In this document: piece by piece, positions 51,623-61,160 of the stretch
Position numbering within the stretch: position 1 is the first letter of the stretch
Layout: the number at the start of each line of letters is the position of its first letter
From: Inquilinus sp. Marseille-Q2685
GTDB lineage: Bacteria > Pseudomonadota > Alphaproteobacteria > DSM-16000 > Inquilinaceae
DNA: 64,000 bases
NCBI RefSeq assembly: GCF_916619195.1
Contig: NZ_CAKAKL010000004.1
Coordinates: 124,001 to 188,000, forward strand
Direction of reading: 5' to 3'
Notes under the pieces: model-generated
What the model saw: the letters and a program-made list of their open reading frames with translations, nothing else
What the model was told of the DNA's origin: nothing
The model's database searches: none
Position numbers and translations under genes: made by a program

Positions 51623-53215
51623 ATGATGAGATTCGGGATGCTGGCATCCGCGCTGGCGCTCGCCGCCGCCATGGCGGCCTGGGCACCGGGCGCCATGACG
51701 CCCGCCGTGGCGCAGGAGCCGTCGACGATCACCGGCGGGTTCGACGTCGGGCCGGGTGGCTTCCAGGGCAACTTCAACCCGCTCGCCGCCACCGGCGGCT
51801 TCACCTGGCTCAGCCTGTATTTCGAGCCGCTGGTGATCTACGACGCCAAGCTGGAGAGCATCGTCGGCGACCTCGCCTCCAGCTACGAGGTCAGCGCCGA
51901 CAAGCTGCAATACACCTTCAAGCTGGCCGATGCGAAATGGCATGACGGCCAGCCCTTCACCTCGGCCGACGTCAAGTTCACCATCGAGACCGCGAAGAAC
52001 GGCGCCACCGGCACGGTGTTCGCCGCCCGGCTCGGCGCCATCGCCTCGGTCGAGACGCCGGACGCGAAGACCGTGGTGCTGAAGCTGTCGGCGCCGAATG
52101 CCGGCCTGCTGGCGACGCTGACCCAGCTGATGATGCTGCCGCAACATGCGCTGAAGGACATCCCGGCGAATGCGCTGGCCAAGCACGAATGGTGGTCGAA
52201 ATCGCCGATCGGCACAGGGCCTTACAAGTTCTCGCGCTACGTCACCGACCAGTATGTCGAGCTGGTGGCCAACCCGGACTATCGCGGCGGCCAGCCGGTG
52301 ACCGACCGGATCATCAACCGCTACTTCGCCAACACCGCGGCGGCGGTGGCGGCGCTGCGCTCCGGCGAGATCGCCTTCAGCTATGTCGAGGCCGACGACG
52401 TCGCCACCTTCCAGGGCAACGACGCCTTCAAGGTGATCGAGGGCAACTCCTACGTCGTCAACTACCTGGGCTTCAACCAGGAGGTGCCGCTGTGGAAGGA
52501 CGTGCGCGTCCGCCAGGCGGTGATGCATGCGATCAACCGCGATGCGATCGTGCAGAGCCTGTACAAGGGCGCGGCCGAGATCGCCAATTGCGGCTATGTC
52601 GCCGACCACCTGCTGCCGTCCGGGATCGACAGCTACGCCTATGATCCGGAGAAGGCGAAGCAGCTGCTGGCCGAGGCCGGCTGGGACAAGATCAACGGCA
52701 GCAAGCCGATCCCGCTGCTGACCTACTACAACACGCCGCTGGCCTCGAACGTGCTGGCCGCGGTGCAGGCGATGCTGGCGCAGGTCGGCATCAACGTGGT
52801 GCCGCGGACGGTCGACACGCCGACCTACAACGCCACCATCTACGCCCAGAACCCGGACTGGTCGCAGTTCCCGCTGGTCTATGCCGGGCTGCAGAACGGG
52901 CCGGACCCGAGCGCCATCAACATCGGCCTGAACGAGAAGCAGATCCCGCCGGCCGGCGCCAACTTCCTGCGCATCCGCATGCCAGAGGTGACCGGCGCAT
53001 TCGACGCCGCCATGAACGAGACCGACGACAGCAAGCGGGCGGAGCGCTACCAGGCGGTCTGCAAGGCGATGAACGCCAACCTGCCCTGGGCCACCATGTG
53101 GGTGGCCAAGCGCTACGGCGTCGTCTCCAGCAAGCTGAAGGACTTCGTCTGGACCCCGGCCCCGGCCGGCGGCCCCTTCGCCGCCCATCCGGAGAAGTGG
53201 GCGATCGGCAACTGA
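51623..53215 (+). CDS. Family 5 solute-binding protein of a peptide-type ABC importer
   Basis: A 530-residue periplasmic binding protein with a signal peptide ([18 protein letters not shown]) ending near AVAQEP. The family blocks are present: [61 protein letters not shown] and [15 protein letters not shown]. Such proteins carry peptides, but also opines or oligosaccharides; the surrounding lyase and dehydrogenase genes favour a sugar or sugar-acid ligand. GGGAGG precedes the ATG. It starts the operon that runs to 58990. Confidence 0.92.
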   Translation: MMRFGMLASALALAAAMAAWAPGAMTPAVAQEPSTITGGFDVGPGGFQGNFNPLAATGGFTWLSLYFEPLVIYDAKLESIVGDLASSYEVSADKLQYTFKLADAKWHDGQPFTSADVKFTIETAKNGATGTVFAARLGAIASVETPDAKTVVLKLSAPNAGLLATLTQLMMLPQHALKDIPANALAKHEWWSKSPIGTGPYKFSRYVTDQYVELVANPDYRGGQPVTDRIINRYFANTAAAVAALRSGEIAFSYVEADDVATFQGNDAFKVIEGNSYVVNYLGFNQEVPLWKDVRVRQAVMHAINRDAIVQSLYKGAAEIANCGYVADHLLPSGIDSYAYDPEKAKQLLAEAGWDKINGSKPIPLLTYYNTPLASNVLAAVQAMLAQVGINVVPRTVDTPTYNATIYAQNPDWSQFPLVYAGLQNGPDPSAINIGLNEKQIPPAGANFLRIRMPEVTGAFDAAMNETDDSKRAERYQAVCKAMNANLPWATMWVAKRYGVVSSKLKDFVWTPAPAGGPFAAHPEKWAIGN

Positions 53216-53276
53216 GGCCTTCCATGGGACAGGGCGGCGCGGCCGGCCGGGCCGCGCCGTTCCACCGGGACATGAC

Positions 53277-54236
53277 ATGCTGAACTACTGCCTTCGTCGC
53301 CTCGCGGTCGGGGTCGGCATGCTGATCGCCCTCAGCCTGCTGATCTTCATCCTGCTCCGGCTCGCGCCCGGCGACCCGATCGACGCCTACATCAACCCGA
53401 ATGTGGCGATGTCGCAGGAAGAGATGGCCGCGGTGCGCGCCCGTCTCGGCCTCGACCAGCCGCTGCCGGTGCAGTACCTGGCCTGGCTCGGCGGCGCGCT
53501 GCGTGGCGATCTCGGCTTCTCCCTCCAGCGCAACGGCGAGACCGTGCTGGGCCTGGTGGCGCAGCGGATCGGCCCGACCCTGCTGCTGATGGGAACCGGC
53601 CTCGCGATCGCCATCGTGGCCGGGATCGGCGCCGGCATCATCGGCGCCGTCCGCCGCAACTCCGCCACCGATCTCGGCCTTTCGGTCGCCGCCTTTCTCG
53701 GCATCTCCAGCCCGGCCTTCCTGACCGCGCTGGTCGGTCTCTACGTCTTCTCCGTGCTGCTGCGCTGGGCACCGTCGGGCGGCATGCTGACCCCCGGCGC
53801 GCCCTTCTCGCTGGGCGATCTCCTCAGCCACCTGATCCTGCCGGCTCTCTTGCTCTCGATCGGCCACGCCGCGCTGATCATGCGCTACATGCGCGCCTCG
53901 CTGCTGGAGGTGCTGAACCAGGACTATGTCCGCTCGGCCCGCGCCAAGGGGGTCAAGGAGTTCTGGGTGGTGGTGAAGCACGCGCTGCGCAACGCGCTGC
54001 TGCCGGTCGTCACCCTGATCGGGTCGACCATCGGCATCGCGGTCGGCGGCGCCATCTTCCTCGAGAGCGTCTTCAACTGGCCAGGCATGGGCCTGCTGCT
54101 GGTCAATGCGGTGGAGACCCGGGACTATCCGGTGATCATGGGCGCAACCCTCGTGGTCGGCGCCTGCGTGATCCTGGCCAACCTGCTGACCGACATCGCC
54201 TATGCGGCGATCGACCCGCGGATCCAGGTGGCCTGA
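53277..54236 (+). CDS. DppB-type ABC transporter permease
   Basis: A 319-residue permease with about six membrane segments. The N-terminus matches the family ([20 protein letters not shown]), then [11 protein letters not shown]. The EAA loop toward the end is [20 protein letters not shown], and [20 protein letters not shown] is the conserved exit. It is one base from the DppC-type gene and forms the inner-membrane heterodimer with it. Confidence 0.94.
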   Translation: MLNYCLRRLAVGVGMLIALSLLIFILLRLAPGDPIDAYINPNVAMSQEEMAAVRARLGLDQPLPVQYLAWLGGALRGDLGFSLQRNGETVLGLVAQRIGPTLLLMGTGLAIAIVAGIGAGIIGAVRRNSATDLGLSVAAFLGISSPAFLTALVGLYVFSVLLRWAPSGGMLTPGAPFSLGDLLSHLILPALLLSIGHAALIMRYMRASLLEVLNQDYVRSARAKGVKEFWVVVKHALRNALLPVVTLIGSTIGIAVGGAIFLESVFNWPGMGLLLVNAVETRDYPVIMGATLVVGACVILANLLTDIAYAAIDPRIQVA

Positions 54237-54237
54237 C

Positions 54238-55122
54238 ATGGCGATCGCAGAAACGCCCCATCCCCGCGGCGGCAACGGCCCGCTGGCCCGCGCCTTCCGC
54301 CGTTTTGCCGCCAACGGCGCGGCGCTGGCCGGCATCGCCATCCTGGTGCCGATGCTGGTGCTGATCGTCTGCTATCCGCTGATCCTCGGGCACAAGCCGA
54401 ACGACATCGACCTGCTGGCCCTCAACAAGGGCCCCAGCGCCGCGCATTGGCTGGGCACCGACGGCGTCGGCCGCGACATCCTGGCCCGGGTGCTGCAGGG
54501 CGGGCGCATCTCGTTGCTGGTCGCCGTGGTGTCGGTCGCGATCTCGGTGGTGATCGGATTCCTGGTCGGCTCGATCGCCGCCATGGCCGGCCGCTTCGCC
54601 GATGCCGCGATCATGCGCTTCGTCGACCTCGCCATGACCCTGCCGCCGGTGATCTCGCTGCTGGTCCTGGCCTCGATCACCGGCGCCGGCATCGTGCCGA
54701 CCATCATCGTCATCTCGCTGCTGTCCTGGCCGGTGCTGGCGCGCATGGTCCGCGCCCGGCTGATGGAGCTGCGCGAGCGCGACTTCGTGGTGGCGTCGCG
54801 CGGCATGGGGGCCGGCCTCGGCCACCTGCTGTGGCGGCACGGCCTGCCGAACTCGATCGACATCCTCGTCGTCTACGCCACGCTGCAGATCGCCGCCGCC
54901 ATCCTGCTCGAGGCCGGCCTGTCCTTCCTCGGCCTCGGCGTGCCGCCGCCGGAGGCGAGCTGGGGCAACATGCTGAACGCCGCCCGCAGCACCGTGGTGC
55001 TGGAGCAGTACCCCTGGCAGTGGCTGTTCCCGGGCGTCGCCCTGGTGATCACCGTGCTCGCCATCAACTTCGTCGGCGACGGATTGCGCGACGCCTTCGA
55101 CCCCCGTTCCGAACTCAACTGA
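54238..55122 (+). CDS. DppC-type ABC transporter permease
   Basis: A 294-residue permease. After a cytoplasmic tail, a membrane segment leads to [20 protein letters not shown], the DppC hallmark. The EAA loop is [20 protein letters not shown] and the last conserved block is [20 protein letters not shown]. It begins one base after the DppB-type stop and ends 14 bases before a DapA-family gene. Confidence 0.94.
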   Translation: MAIAETPHPRGGNGPLARAFRRFAANGAALAGIAILVPMLVLIVCYPLILGHKPNDIDLLALNKGPSAAHWLGTDGVGRDILARVLQGGRISLLVAVVSVAISVVIGFLVGSIAAMAGRFADAAIMRFVDLAMTLPPVISLLVLASITGAGIVPTIIVISLLSWPVLARMVRARLMELRERDFVVASRGMGAGLGHLLWRHGLPNSIDILVVYATLQIAAAILLEAGLSFLGLGVPPPEASWGNMLNAARSTVVLEQYPWQWLFPGVALVITVLAINFVGDGLRDAFDPRSELN

Positions 55123-55136
55123 CCGAAAAGACCATC

Positions 55137-56063
55137 ATGGCCTCAGCCCCCGCTTTCCAGGGCGTCGTCCCGCCCGTCGTCACCCCGCTGACCGCGGATT
55201 TCCAGGTCGACTACCCGTCCTTCACCCGCGTGCTCGAGCATCTGATCGACGGCGGCGTGCACGGGCTGTTCGTGCTCGGCTCCACCAGCGAGGTGGTGTT
55301 TCATGACGAGGCGACGCGCCGGCGGATCCTGGAGCATGCGGTCAAGGTCGCGAATGGCCGGGTGCCCGTGCTGGCCGGCGTGATCGACCCGACCACCGAC
55401 CGCGTCATCGGCCATGCCAAGGTGGCGCAGTCGATCGGCGTCGCCGCCGTGGTGGTGACCGCGCCCTTCTATGCCCGCACCAGCCAGCCGGAGATTGTCG
55501 ACCATTTCCGCTATGTGCGTGAGGCCATCGACGTGCCGGTCATCGCCTACGACATCCCGGTCTGCGTCCACGTCAAGCTGGACCGGGCGAGCGTGGTGAC
55601 GCTGGCGCGCGAGGGCACCATCGCCGGGCTGAAGGATTCCAGCGGCGACGACGGCAACTTCCGCTTCGCCCTGATGGACCTGGCCGACAGGCCGGAGATC
55701 GCGATGATGACGGGATCGGAGATCGTCTGCGATTCCGCCCTGGCCGCCGGTGCGCACGGCATCGTGCCCGGCCTCGCCAATGTCGACCCGCATGGCTATG
55801 TCCGCCTGTACGACCTGTGCCGCCAGGGCGACTGGGCGGCGGCGCGGGCGGAGCAGGAGCGGCTGTGCCGCCTGTTCGAGATCGTCTGGGTCAGCCTGCC
55901 GCGCACCAGCGCCGGGTCGGCCGGCGTCGGCGGCTTCAAGACCGCGATGCGCCGCCTCGGCATCATCGACACCAATGTCATGGCCCGGCCGCAGCGGGCG
56001 CTGAACGACGCCGAGGCCGCGAAGGTCGAGGCGATCCTCAAGGCGACCGGCCTCTTGGCCTGA
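55137..56063 (+). CDS. DapA-family lyase (dihydrodipicolinate synthase/N-acetylneuraminate lyase type), first copy
   Basis: A 308-residue TIM-barrel lyase. The substrate-carboxylate motif is [10 protein letters not shown] at residues 47-56, the catalytic Tyr is Tyr138 in VIAYDIPV and the Schiff-base Lys is Lys166 in GLKDSSGD. Family reactions include aldol cleavage or dehydration of 2-keto-3-deoxy sugar acids. It lies inside the transporter operon between the permeases and the ATPases, so its substrate probably enters through that transporter. Lysine synthesis is unlikely to be its job in this context. Confidence 0.9.
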   Translation: MASAPAFQGVVPPVVTPLTADFQVDYPSFTRVLEHLIDGGVHGLFVLGSTSEVVFHDEATRRRILEHAVKVANGRVPVLAGVIDPTTDRVIGHAKVAQSIGVAAVVVTAPFYARTSQPEIVDHFRYVREAIDVPVIAYDIPVCVHVKLDRASVVTLAREGTIAGLKDSSGDDGNFRFALMDLADRPEIAMMTGSEIVCDSALAAGAHGIVPGLANVDPHGYVRLYDLCRQGDWAAARAEQERLCRLFEIVWVSLPRTSAGSAGVGGFKTAMRRLGIIDTNVMARPQRALNDAEAAKVEAILKATGLLA

Positions 56064-56070
56064 GGACCCG

Positions 56071-57087
56071 ATGGCAGAGGCTCAGCACCCCATCCTCGAC
56101 GTCAGCGGCTTGCGGACCGTGTTCCGCATCCGCGGGCGCGAGGTGACCGCGGTGGCGGATCTCGACCTCGCCATCCGGCCGGCGGAGACGGTCGCGCTGG
56201 TGGGCGAGTCCGGCTCCGGCAAGTCGGTGACGAGCCTCTCCATCATGGGGCTGCTGCCGGCCAAGGCCGGGCGCGTGGCCGCGGGGTCGATCCGGTTCCG
56301 CGGCAAGGACGGGCAAGGCCGGGACCTGGCGACGCTGGACGGGGAGGCGCGGCGCCGCATCCGCGGCAACGACATCGGCATGGTGTTCCAGGAGCCGATG
56401 ACCAGCCTCAACCCGGTCTACACCATCGGCGACCAGATCGCCGAGCCGATCCGCATCCATCTCGGCCGCGACCGCAGATCGGCCTGGGCGGCGGCGGTCG
56501 ACCTGCTCGACAGCGTCGGCATCCCCGATCCGAAGCGGCGGGCCGGGCAGTATCCGCACGAGCTGTCGGGCGGCATGCGCCAGCGTGCCACCATCGCCAT
56601 GGCGCTGGCCTGCGACCCCACGCTGCTGCTGGCCGACGAGCCGACGACCGCGCTGGACGTCACCATCCAGGCGCAGATCCTCGACCTGCTGCGCCGGCTG
56701 CAGGACCAGCGCGGCATGGGGGTGCTGTTCGTGACCCACAATCTCGGCGTGGTGGCCGAGATCGCCCACCGCGTGGCGGTGATGTATGCCGGCCGGATCG
56801 TCGAGACCGGGCCGGTGCGCGAGGTGTTCCGGCACCCGCGCCACCCCTACACCATCGGCCTCCTGGCCTCTGTGCCCAAACTGGGCGAGGCGACGCGGCT
56901 GAAGGCGGCGGGCGCCAAGCTGGCCACCATTCCCGGCACGGTGCCGAGCCTGGCCGCCATGCCGCCTGGCTGCGCCTTCGCCTCGCGCTGCCCGCATGCG
57001 GTCGACGCCTGCCGCGCCGCCGTGCCGGCGCTGGCCGAGGTCGGCCCCGGCCACACCAGCCGCTGCATCCGCTGGCAGGAGCTCTGA
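56071..57087 (+). CDS. DppD-type ABC transporter ATPase
   Basis: A 338-residue ATPase. Walker [12 protein letters not shown]-loop [15 protein letters not shown], signature [14 protein letters not shown], Walker [13 protein letters not shown] and switch [16 protein letters not shown]. The C-terminal oligopeptide domain has the four-Cys region with [17 protein letters not shown], which in relatives can hold an iron-sulfur cluster. It is two bases from the DppF-type gene. Confidence 0.94.
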   Translation: MAEAQHPILDVSGLRTVFRIRGREVTAVADLDLAIRPAETVALVGESGSGKSVTSLSIMGLLPAKAGRVAAGSIRFRGKDGQGRDLATLDGEARRRIRGNDIGMVFQEPMTSLNPVYTIGDQIAEPIRIHLGRDRRSAWAAAVDLLDSVGIPDPKRRAGQYPHELSGGMRQRATIAMALACDPTLLLADEPTTALDVTIQAQILDLLRRLQDQRGMGVLFVTHNLGVVAEIAHRVAVMYAGRIVETGPVREVFRHPRHPYTIGLLASVPKLGEATRLKAAGAKLATIPGTVPSLAAMPPGCAFASRCPHAVDACRAAVPALAEVGPGHTSRCIRWQEL

Positions 57088-57089
57088 CC

Positions 57090-58058
57090 ATGGCCGAACC
57101 GCTTCTCGTCGTGCGCGGCCTGGCCAAGCATTTCGGCCCCGGCGCCTTCGGCCGCGGCCCGCTGGTGCGCGCGCTCGACGACATCAGCTTCGAGGTCGGC
57201 CGCGGCGAGGTGGTCGGCCTCGTCGGCGAATCCGGCTCGGGCAAGACCACGATCGGCCGGTCGGTGCTGCGGCTGATCGAGCCGACGGCCGGGAAGGTCG
57301 TGTTCGACGGCAGGGATCTGACCAGGCTGTCCAGCGGCGAGATGCGCCGGCAGCGGCGGCGGATGCAGTACATCTTCCAGGACCCCTTCGCCAGCCTGTC
57401 GCCGCGCATGACGATCGGCGAGATCCTGACCGAAGGCCTCGCCATCCAGGGCATCGGCACCGGCCGCGAGCGGCTGGCCAGGGCGCGGGCGGCGCTGGAG
57501 GCGGTGGAGCTGCCGGCCGACGCGGTCGAGCGCTACGCCCATGAGTTCTCCGGCGGCCAGCGGCAGCGCATCGGCATCGCCCGGGCCCTGGCGCTGGAGC
57601 CGGAGTTCCTGGTGGCGGACGAGCCGGTCTCGGCGCTGGACGTCTCGGTCCAGGCGCAGATCGTCAACCTGCTGCGCGACCTGCAGCTGCGCCTCGGCCT
57701 GACCATGCTGTTCATCTCCCACGACCTCGCGGTGGTGGAGTACATCTGCGACCGGGTGATCGTGCTGTATCTCGGCCGGATCATGGAGATCGCGCCGAGC
57801 GAGCGGCTCTACGCCGCGCCGAAGCACCCCTATACCCGCGCGCTCCTCTCGGCGATCCCGGAGCCGGACCCCGACCGGCCGCGCCAGCGCCAGATCCTGA
57901 CGGGCGACATCCCCAGCCCGGCCAACCCGCCCTCGGGCTGCGTCTTCCGCACCCGCTGCCCGCACGCGGTCGAGGCCTGCGCCAGGGTGGTCCCGCCACT
58001 GGAGGAGGTGGAGCCGGGACATTTCAAGGCGTGCATCAGACAGGACGTCAGCCGATGA
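57090..58058 (+). CDS. DppF-type ABC transporter ATPase
   Basis: A 322-residue ATPase. Walker [13 protein letters not shown]-loop [15 protein letters not shown], signature [15 protein letters not shown], Walker [13 protein letters not shown] and switch [17 protein letters not shown]. The tail again has the Cys motif ([15 protein letters not shown]). The ATGA overlap at its end couples it with the second DapA-family gene. Confidence 0.94.
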   Translation: MAEPLLVVRGLAKHFGPGAFGRGPLVRALDDISFEVGRGEVVGLVGESGSGKTTIGRSVLRLIEPTAGKVVFDGRDLTRLSSGEMRRQRRRMQYIFQDPFASLSPRMTIGEILTEGLAIQGIGTGRERLARARAALEAVELPADAVERYAHEFSGGQRQRIGIARALALEPEFLVADEPVSALDVSVQAQIVNLLRDLQLRLGLTMLFISHDLAVVEYICDRVIVLYLGRIMEIAPSERLYAAPKHPYTRALLSAIPEPDPDRPRQRQILTGDIPSPANPPSGCVFRTRCPHAVEACARVVPPLEEVEPGHFKACIRQDVSR

Positions 58059-58990
58059 CGGGGAGGGACACCGTGCTGCGCGGCAACTGGGCGACGCTGC
58101 TGCTGCCGATCGCCGAAGATGACAGCATCGATTTCGGCCGGCTGGCCGAGGAGATCGACCTGCTGGTCACGGCGCGGGTCGACGGCATCTATTCCAACGG
58201 CACGGCCGGCGAGCTGCACAACCAGACCGAGGCGGAATACGCCGCGATACAGAGGCTGCTGGCCGAGAAGTGCCGGGCCGCCGGCATGCCCTTCGTCATC
58301 GGCGCCTGCCAGCCGGACCCGAGCCTGGCGCGGGAGCGGGTGCGGCTGGCGCGGGATCTCGGCCCCGCGGCGATCCAGGTGGTGCTGCCGGACTGGTGGC
58401 CGGTGACCGAGCCCGAGGCCGTCGACTTCCTGGAGCTGATGACGGAGGCCGCCGGCGGAGTGCCGCTGATCCTCTATAACCCGCCACACGCCAAGCGGGT
58501 GCTGCCGCCGGACGAGCTCGGCCGGCTGGTGCGCGCCGTGCCGGCGGTGACCGGCATCAAGCTGGCGGATGGCGACGCTGCCTGGTACGCGGCGGCGAAG
58601 CAGCATCTCTCCGGCATCGCGCTCTTCGTCCCCGGCCATCATCTGGCGACGGGGATGAAGCACGGCGTCGCCGCCGGCGCCTTCTCCAACGTCGCCTGCT
58701 TCAGCCCGTCGGGCGCCCAGGCCTGGACCGACCGGATGGCCGCCGACATCGAGGGCGCGCTCGACCTGGAGCGCCGGATCTGCCGCTTCATGGACGAGCA
58801 TGTCGTGCCGTTCCGCAGCCTGCACGGATACTCCAATGCCGCCTTGGACAAGCTGCTGGCGGCGGTCGGCGGCTGGGGGCCGATCGGGCCCAGGCTGCGG
58901 CGCCCCTATCGCTGGATCGACGACGCAGAGGCCGCACGCCTCCGCCCGATCGCGCGGTCGATGATGCCGGAGCTGTTCTCTGCCCCATGA
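58055..58990 (+). CDS. DapA-family lyase, second copy
   Basis: A 311-residue protein, only distantly similar to the first copy. The motif [15 protein letters not shown] at residues 44-58, Tyr141 in [12 protein letters not shown] and Lys169 in [10 protein letters not shown] supply the three expected active-site elements. The ATG at 58055 overlaps the ATPase stop by four bases; a GTG or ATG upstream at 58031 would sit inside the ATPase gene. Two different DapA-type enzymes in one operon suggest two successive or alternative cleavage or dehydration steps. The next 1 kb is non-coding debris. Confidence 0.88.
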   Translation: MTGRDTVLRGNWATLLLPIAEDDSIDFGRLAEEIDLLVTARVDGIYSNGTAGELHNQTEAEYAAIQRLLAEKCRAAGMPFVIGACQPDPSLARERVRLARDLGPAAIQVVLPDWWPVTEPEAVDFLELMTEAAGGVPLILYNPPHAKRVLPPDELGRLVRAVPAVTGIKLADGDAAWYAAAKQHLSGIALFVPGHHLATGMKHGVAAGAFSNVACFSPSGAQAWTDRMAADIEGALDLERRICRFMDEHVVPFRSLHGYSNAALDKLLAAVGGWGPIGPRLRRPYRWIDDAEAARLRPIARSMMPELFSAP

Positions 58991-59035
58991 TGCGCCTCCG
59001 CCCTGGTGGAGGCCGGCATCTCGCCATCGCCAACA

Positions 59036-59363
59036 GCACAACAGGAACAGGCCGCCCTCCGCATGCGCCCGGTCGAACTCCCGCCGGAAGATCGACAGCA
59101 CCGTCTCGAGGTCGGTGTAGGGTCACAGGGCCTGGAACCGGTTCATGTTGAAATAGACGTCGTCGTCGCGGATCCACTCGACCGGTAGCTCGACCATGCC
59201 GGTCGGCTCCCCGGAGCGTGGCGTCCGAGAAATCCCAGGACAGAGTCCGCATGCCCACGGGCCGCACCCGGTGATGCGCTCCAGCGTGTCGGCGGCGCGG
59301 AAATGCAGGTCGCGCTCGGCCTCCAGCGGTACCGCGGTGTTCAGCTCGTGGATCCAGCCATGA
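59036..59363 (-). pseudogene. Remnant of a polysaccharide deacetylase
   Basis: Read on the minus strand, several pieces of a polysaccharide-deacetylase-family protein occur in order but in changing frames. These are HGWIHELNTAVPLEAERDLH at 59363-59304, then RPVGMRTLSWDFSDATL in another frame near 59262-59215, then GMVELPVEWIRDDDVYF and a TGA at 59125-59123. After the stop come IFRREFDRAHAEGGLFLL and the end of homology near 59036. The catalytic NodB Asp and His motifs at the N-terminus are gone. It is clearly decayed, with a frameshift, internal deletion and stop. Confidence 0.65.
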
Positions 59364-59447
59364 GAGCTCTCACGTGACGCCTGAACCCCGATCGCTCGGG
59401 CGCCGAGCCCTCCTGGGGACCATCCCCATCGGCGCCGCCACCCGCAC

Positions 59448-59603
59448 GCGGAGAAGATCGCCTATCTGCCGCGGAGGCTCACCGAGGGGGCAGCGGGCCG
59501 TTCGCTCCGGGCGACTTCTGCTATTACGCCCCCTGGGGCAACCTGGCGTTCTTCTACGCCGGCTACCGCTATTCGAGGGACCTTGCGTCGATGCTGGTGT
59601 TTG
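59448..59603 (+). pseudogene. Remnant of a cyclophilin-like fold protein
   Basis: Two frames together give the C-terminal half of a small cyclophilin-like protein: EKIAYLPRRLTEG at about 59451-59489, then, after a one-base loss in the G run at 59485-59490, GPFAPGDFCYYAPWGNLAFF and YAGYRYSRDL. The N-terminal half is not present. The protein family is small and of unknown role. This copy cannot be functional as read. Confidence 0.55.
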
Positions 59604-59613
59604 CGTGGAACAG

Positions 59614-59643
59614 CAAAAAGCCGTCCCTGATGGGGGACGGCTT
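59614..59643 (-). terminator. Rho-independent terminator facing the minus strand
   Basis: A perfect 10-base stem (AAGCCGTCCC with its complement) closes a 6-base loop at 59618-59643. On the minus strand it is followed at once by five T residues (59618 down to 59614). It would stop transcripts coming from the transposase and beta-galactosidase side. Confidence 0.7.
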
Positions 59644-59652
59644 GGTGCCAGG

Positions 59653-59683
59653 ATCGTTGGTTGCGGGATAGGCAACCAACGAT
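59653..59683. repeat. Perfect 12-base inverted repeat
   Basis: ATCGTTGGTTGC at 59653-59664 and its exact complement at 59672-59683 enclose seven bases. It stands just upstream, in minus-strand direction, of the terminator. No T-run follows on either strand. It may be an insertion-sequence end or a leftover hairpin. Confidence 0.55.
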
Positions 59684-60031
59684 TCTTGCGGTTGGTGGAG
59701 GGGCTGGCCCGCGTCTCGCCGCGTTGCCCTATCCTTCGCCGCCAGTTCGGTGAGGCTGCGCGGGCACGGGCGAAGCTGGTCCTCGAACGGCCGCCCCTGC
59801 TCTGCGATCCGGCGTGCTTCTTTTCACAGGGGCCAAATCGGAGGGCCGAGCACCCGAATTTTCGCAAAGCGTTCGGCCCGCGTCTTGAAGCTGGAATCTT
59901 TTCTCCAGGATCGTGTCCTGGGGAGTAGTGTAGCGGGCGAAGCGAGCCGCTGGTGATAGCGGCGGGTGGTCATCTGCGATTCTCCGGTAGGGTCGGGTTG
60001 CTGACACCAACCTGAGACCGAGGAACCGAAG
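59684..60031. other. Gap without a recognisable gene
   Basis: No gene I can support in these 348 bases. A 49-codon minus-strand frame from 59973 to 59824 is rich in Arg and Ser and looks non-coding. The last 45 bases before 60032 probably belong to the leader of the truncated IS256-type element. Confidence 0.5.
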
Positions 60032-60129
60032 ATGACCGAGGACATGATGGCCCTGCGCGGGCTGATGGAGAAGAGCGCCGATGCCGATCTGCTGCGGGAG
60101 ATGATCGGGTTCGCGGCACAGCGGCTAGC
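60032..60129 (+). pseudogene. N-terminal fragment of an IS256-family transposase
   Basis: The frame opens with MTEDMMALRGLMEKSADADL and continues LREMIGFAAQRL, the usual start of IS256-type transposases. It then breaks at the left end of the IS481-type element. On the far side of that element the DNA is the end of the beta-galactosidase gene, not more transposase. So the IS256 copy was already cut short before the second element arrived. Confidence 0.65.
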
Positions 60130-61077
60130 TGTGGAGGATCAACAGGTTGTCCTCGGAGAGGCCGAGGCGGCTGATGGGTGTGTGGCATTTTATTCCGCCG
60201 TGAGGCCGATGCCAGTTGTATCGGTGGAGCCAGGCAGGCATCTCGGCGGTGCGATGATTTGAGGTCGGATAGGGCTTGGCGTAGGCCCATTCGCGCAGGG
60301 CGGTCTGGATGAAGCGCTCGGCCTTGCCGTTGGTCTTCGGCGTGTAGGGTTTGGTGCGGATGTGCTTCAGGCCGAGCTTGCGGCATGCCTTGGCGAAAGC
60401 ATTGGAGACATAGCAGGATCCGTTGTCGGTCATCACTCGGGCGACGGTGACGCCGAGGCTCGCATAGTAGGCCACGGCGGCCTTGAGGAAGGCGACGGCG
60501 CATTCCTTCTTCTCGTTGGGCATGACCCGGCTGAAGGCCACCCGGGAGGCGTCATCGATGCAGACATGGACGAACTCCCAGCCGATGCCGCGGCTGTTGC
60601 TCTGGCCGGTCCTGTCGCCGGTGATGCGGTGGCCGACCCGTTCGAAGTGGCCGAGCTTCTTGATGTCAGGTGGATCAGCTCGCCGGGCTTGTCGTGCTGG
60701 TAGCGCACGACCGGTTTGGGCGGCTGCAGATCCCGCATCCGGCTGAGCCGTGCCGCTCGCAGGATGCGGCTCACCGTCGTTGGTGAGACGCCGGCCTCGC
60801 GGGCGATCTGCTGGCCGGTGAAGCGCTGGTGCCGGAGGGCGATGATGCGCTCGACCGTCTCGGCCGGCGTCGGCCTGTGCAGCCGCTTGGGCCTGGAGGA
60901 CCGGTCCTCCACGCCTGCAGGCCCTTCGGCCTGGTAGCGGTCGACCCACTTCTTCACCGTCTTTGCGGTTGTGGCCAAGGCTGCCGCCACCGCACTGGGG
61001 CGTTCGCCCCGCAGCACCCGACGGACCATCTCGCCTCGACCCTTCGGCGTCAGTCGGGCATTCTTGTGCACGTCCAC
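60125..61077 (-). pseudogene. IS481-family transposase, frameshifted
   Basis: The N-terminal frame starts at the ATG at 61077 and shows the helix-turn-helix part (VRRVLRGERPSAVAAALATT, then FTGQQIAREAGVSPTTVSRI) and runs to KPGELIHL. A single missing base near 60665-60672 moves the frame. The second frame carries the DDE core: VHVCIDDASRVAF, VMTDNGSCYVSNAF and TPKTNGKAERFIQTA, ending in LILHS. The stop codon TAG lies at 60127-60125, inside the target duplication, so the host site supplies it. As read, no full transposase can be made without frameshifting. Confidence 0.8.
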
Positions 61078-61159
61078 TCGGTCCTCCTGGGAACACTGAA
61101 GCTTCGCAACCTCAGCTTCCTCGGCCCGGACCGAGTGGACAACCTATTGAAAGCTCATA
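60130..61159. mobile_element. IS481-family insertion sequence with 6-bp target duplication
   Basis: A 1,030-base element flanked on both sides by GCTAGC (60124-60129 and 61160-61165), a 6-base target site duplication. The imperfect 23-base inverted ends share TCAAYAGGTTGTCC; the left reads TGTGGAGGATCAACAGG and the right, inverted, TATGAGCTTTCAATAGG. It carries one transposase gene on the minus strand, now frameshifted. It landed in the stop codon region of the beta-galactosidase gene without changing that protein. Confidence 0.85.
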
Positions 61160-61160
61160 G

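Noticed and set aside
59824-59973. A 49-codon minus-strand frame as a small gene
   Set aside because: Arg/Ser-rich composition, no ribosome binding site and position inside a decay zone argue against it.
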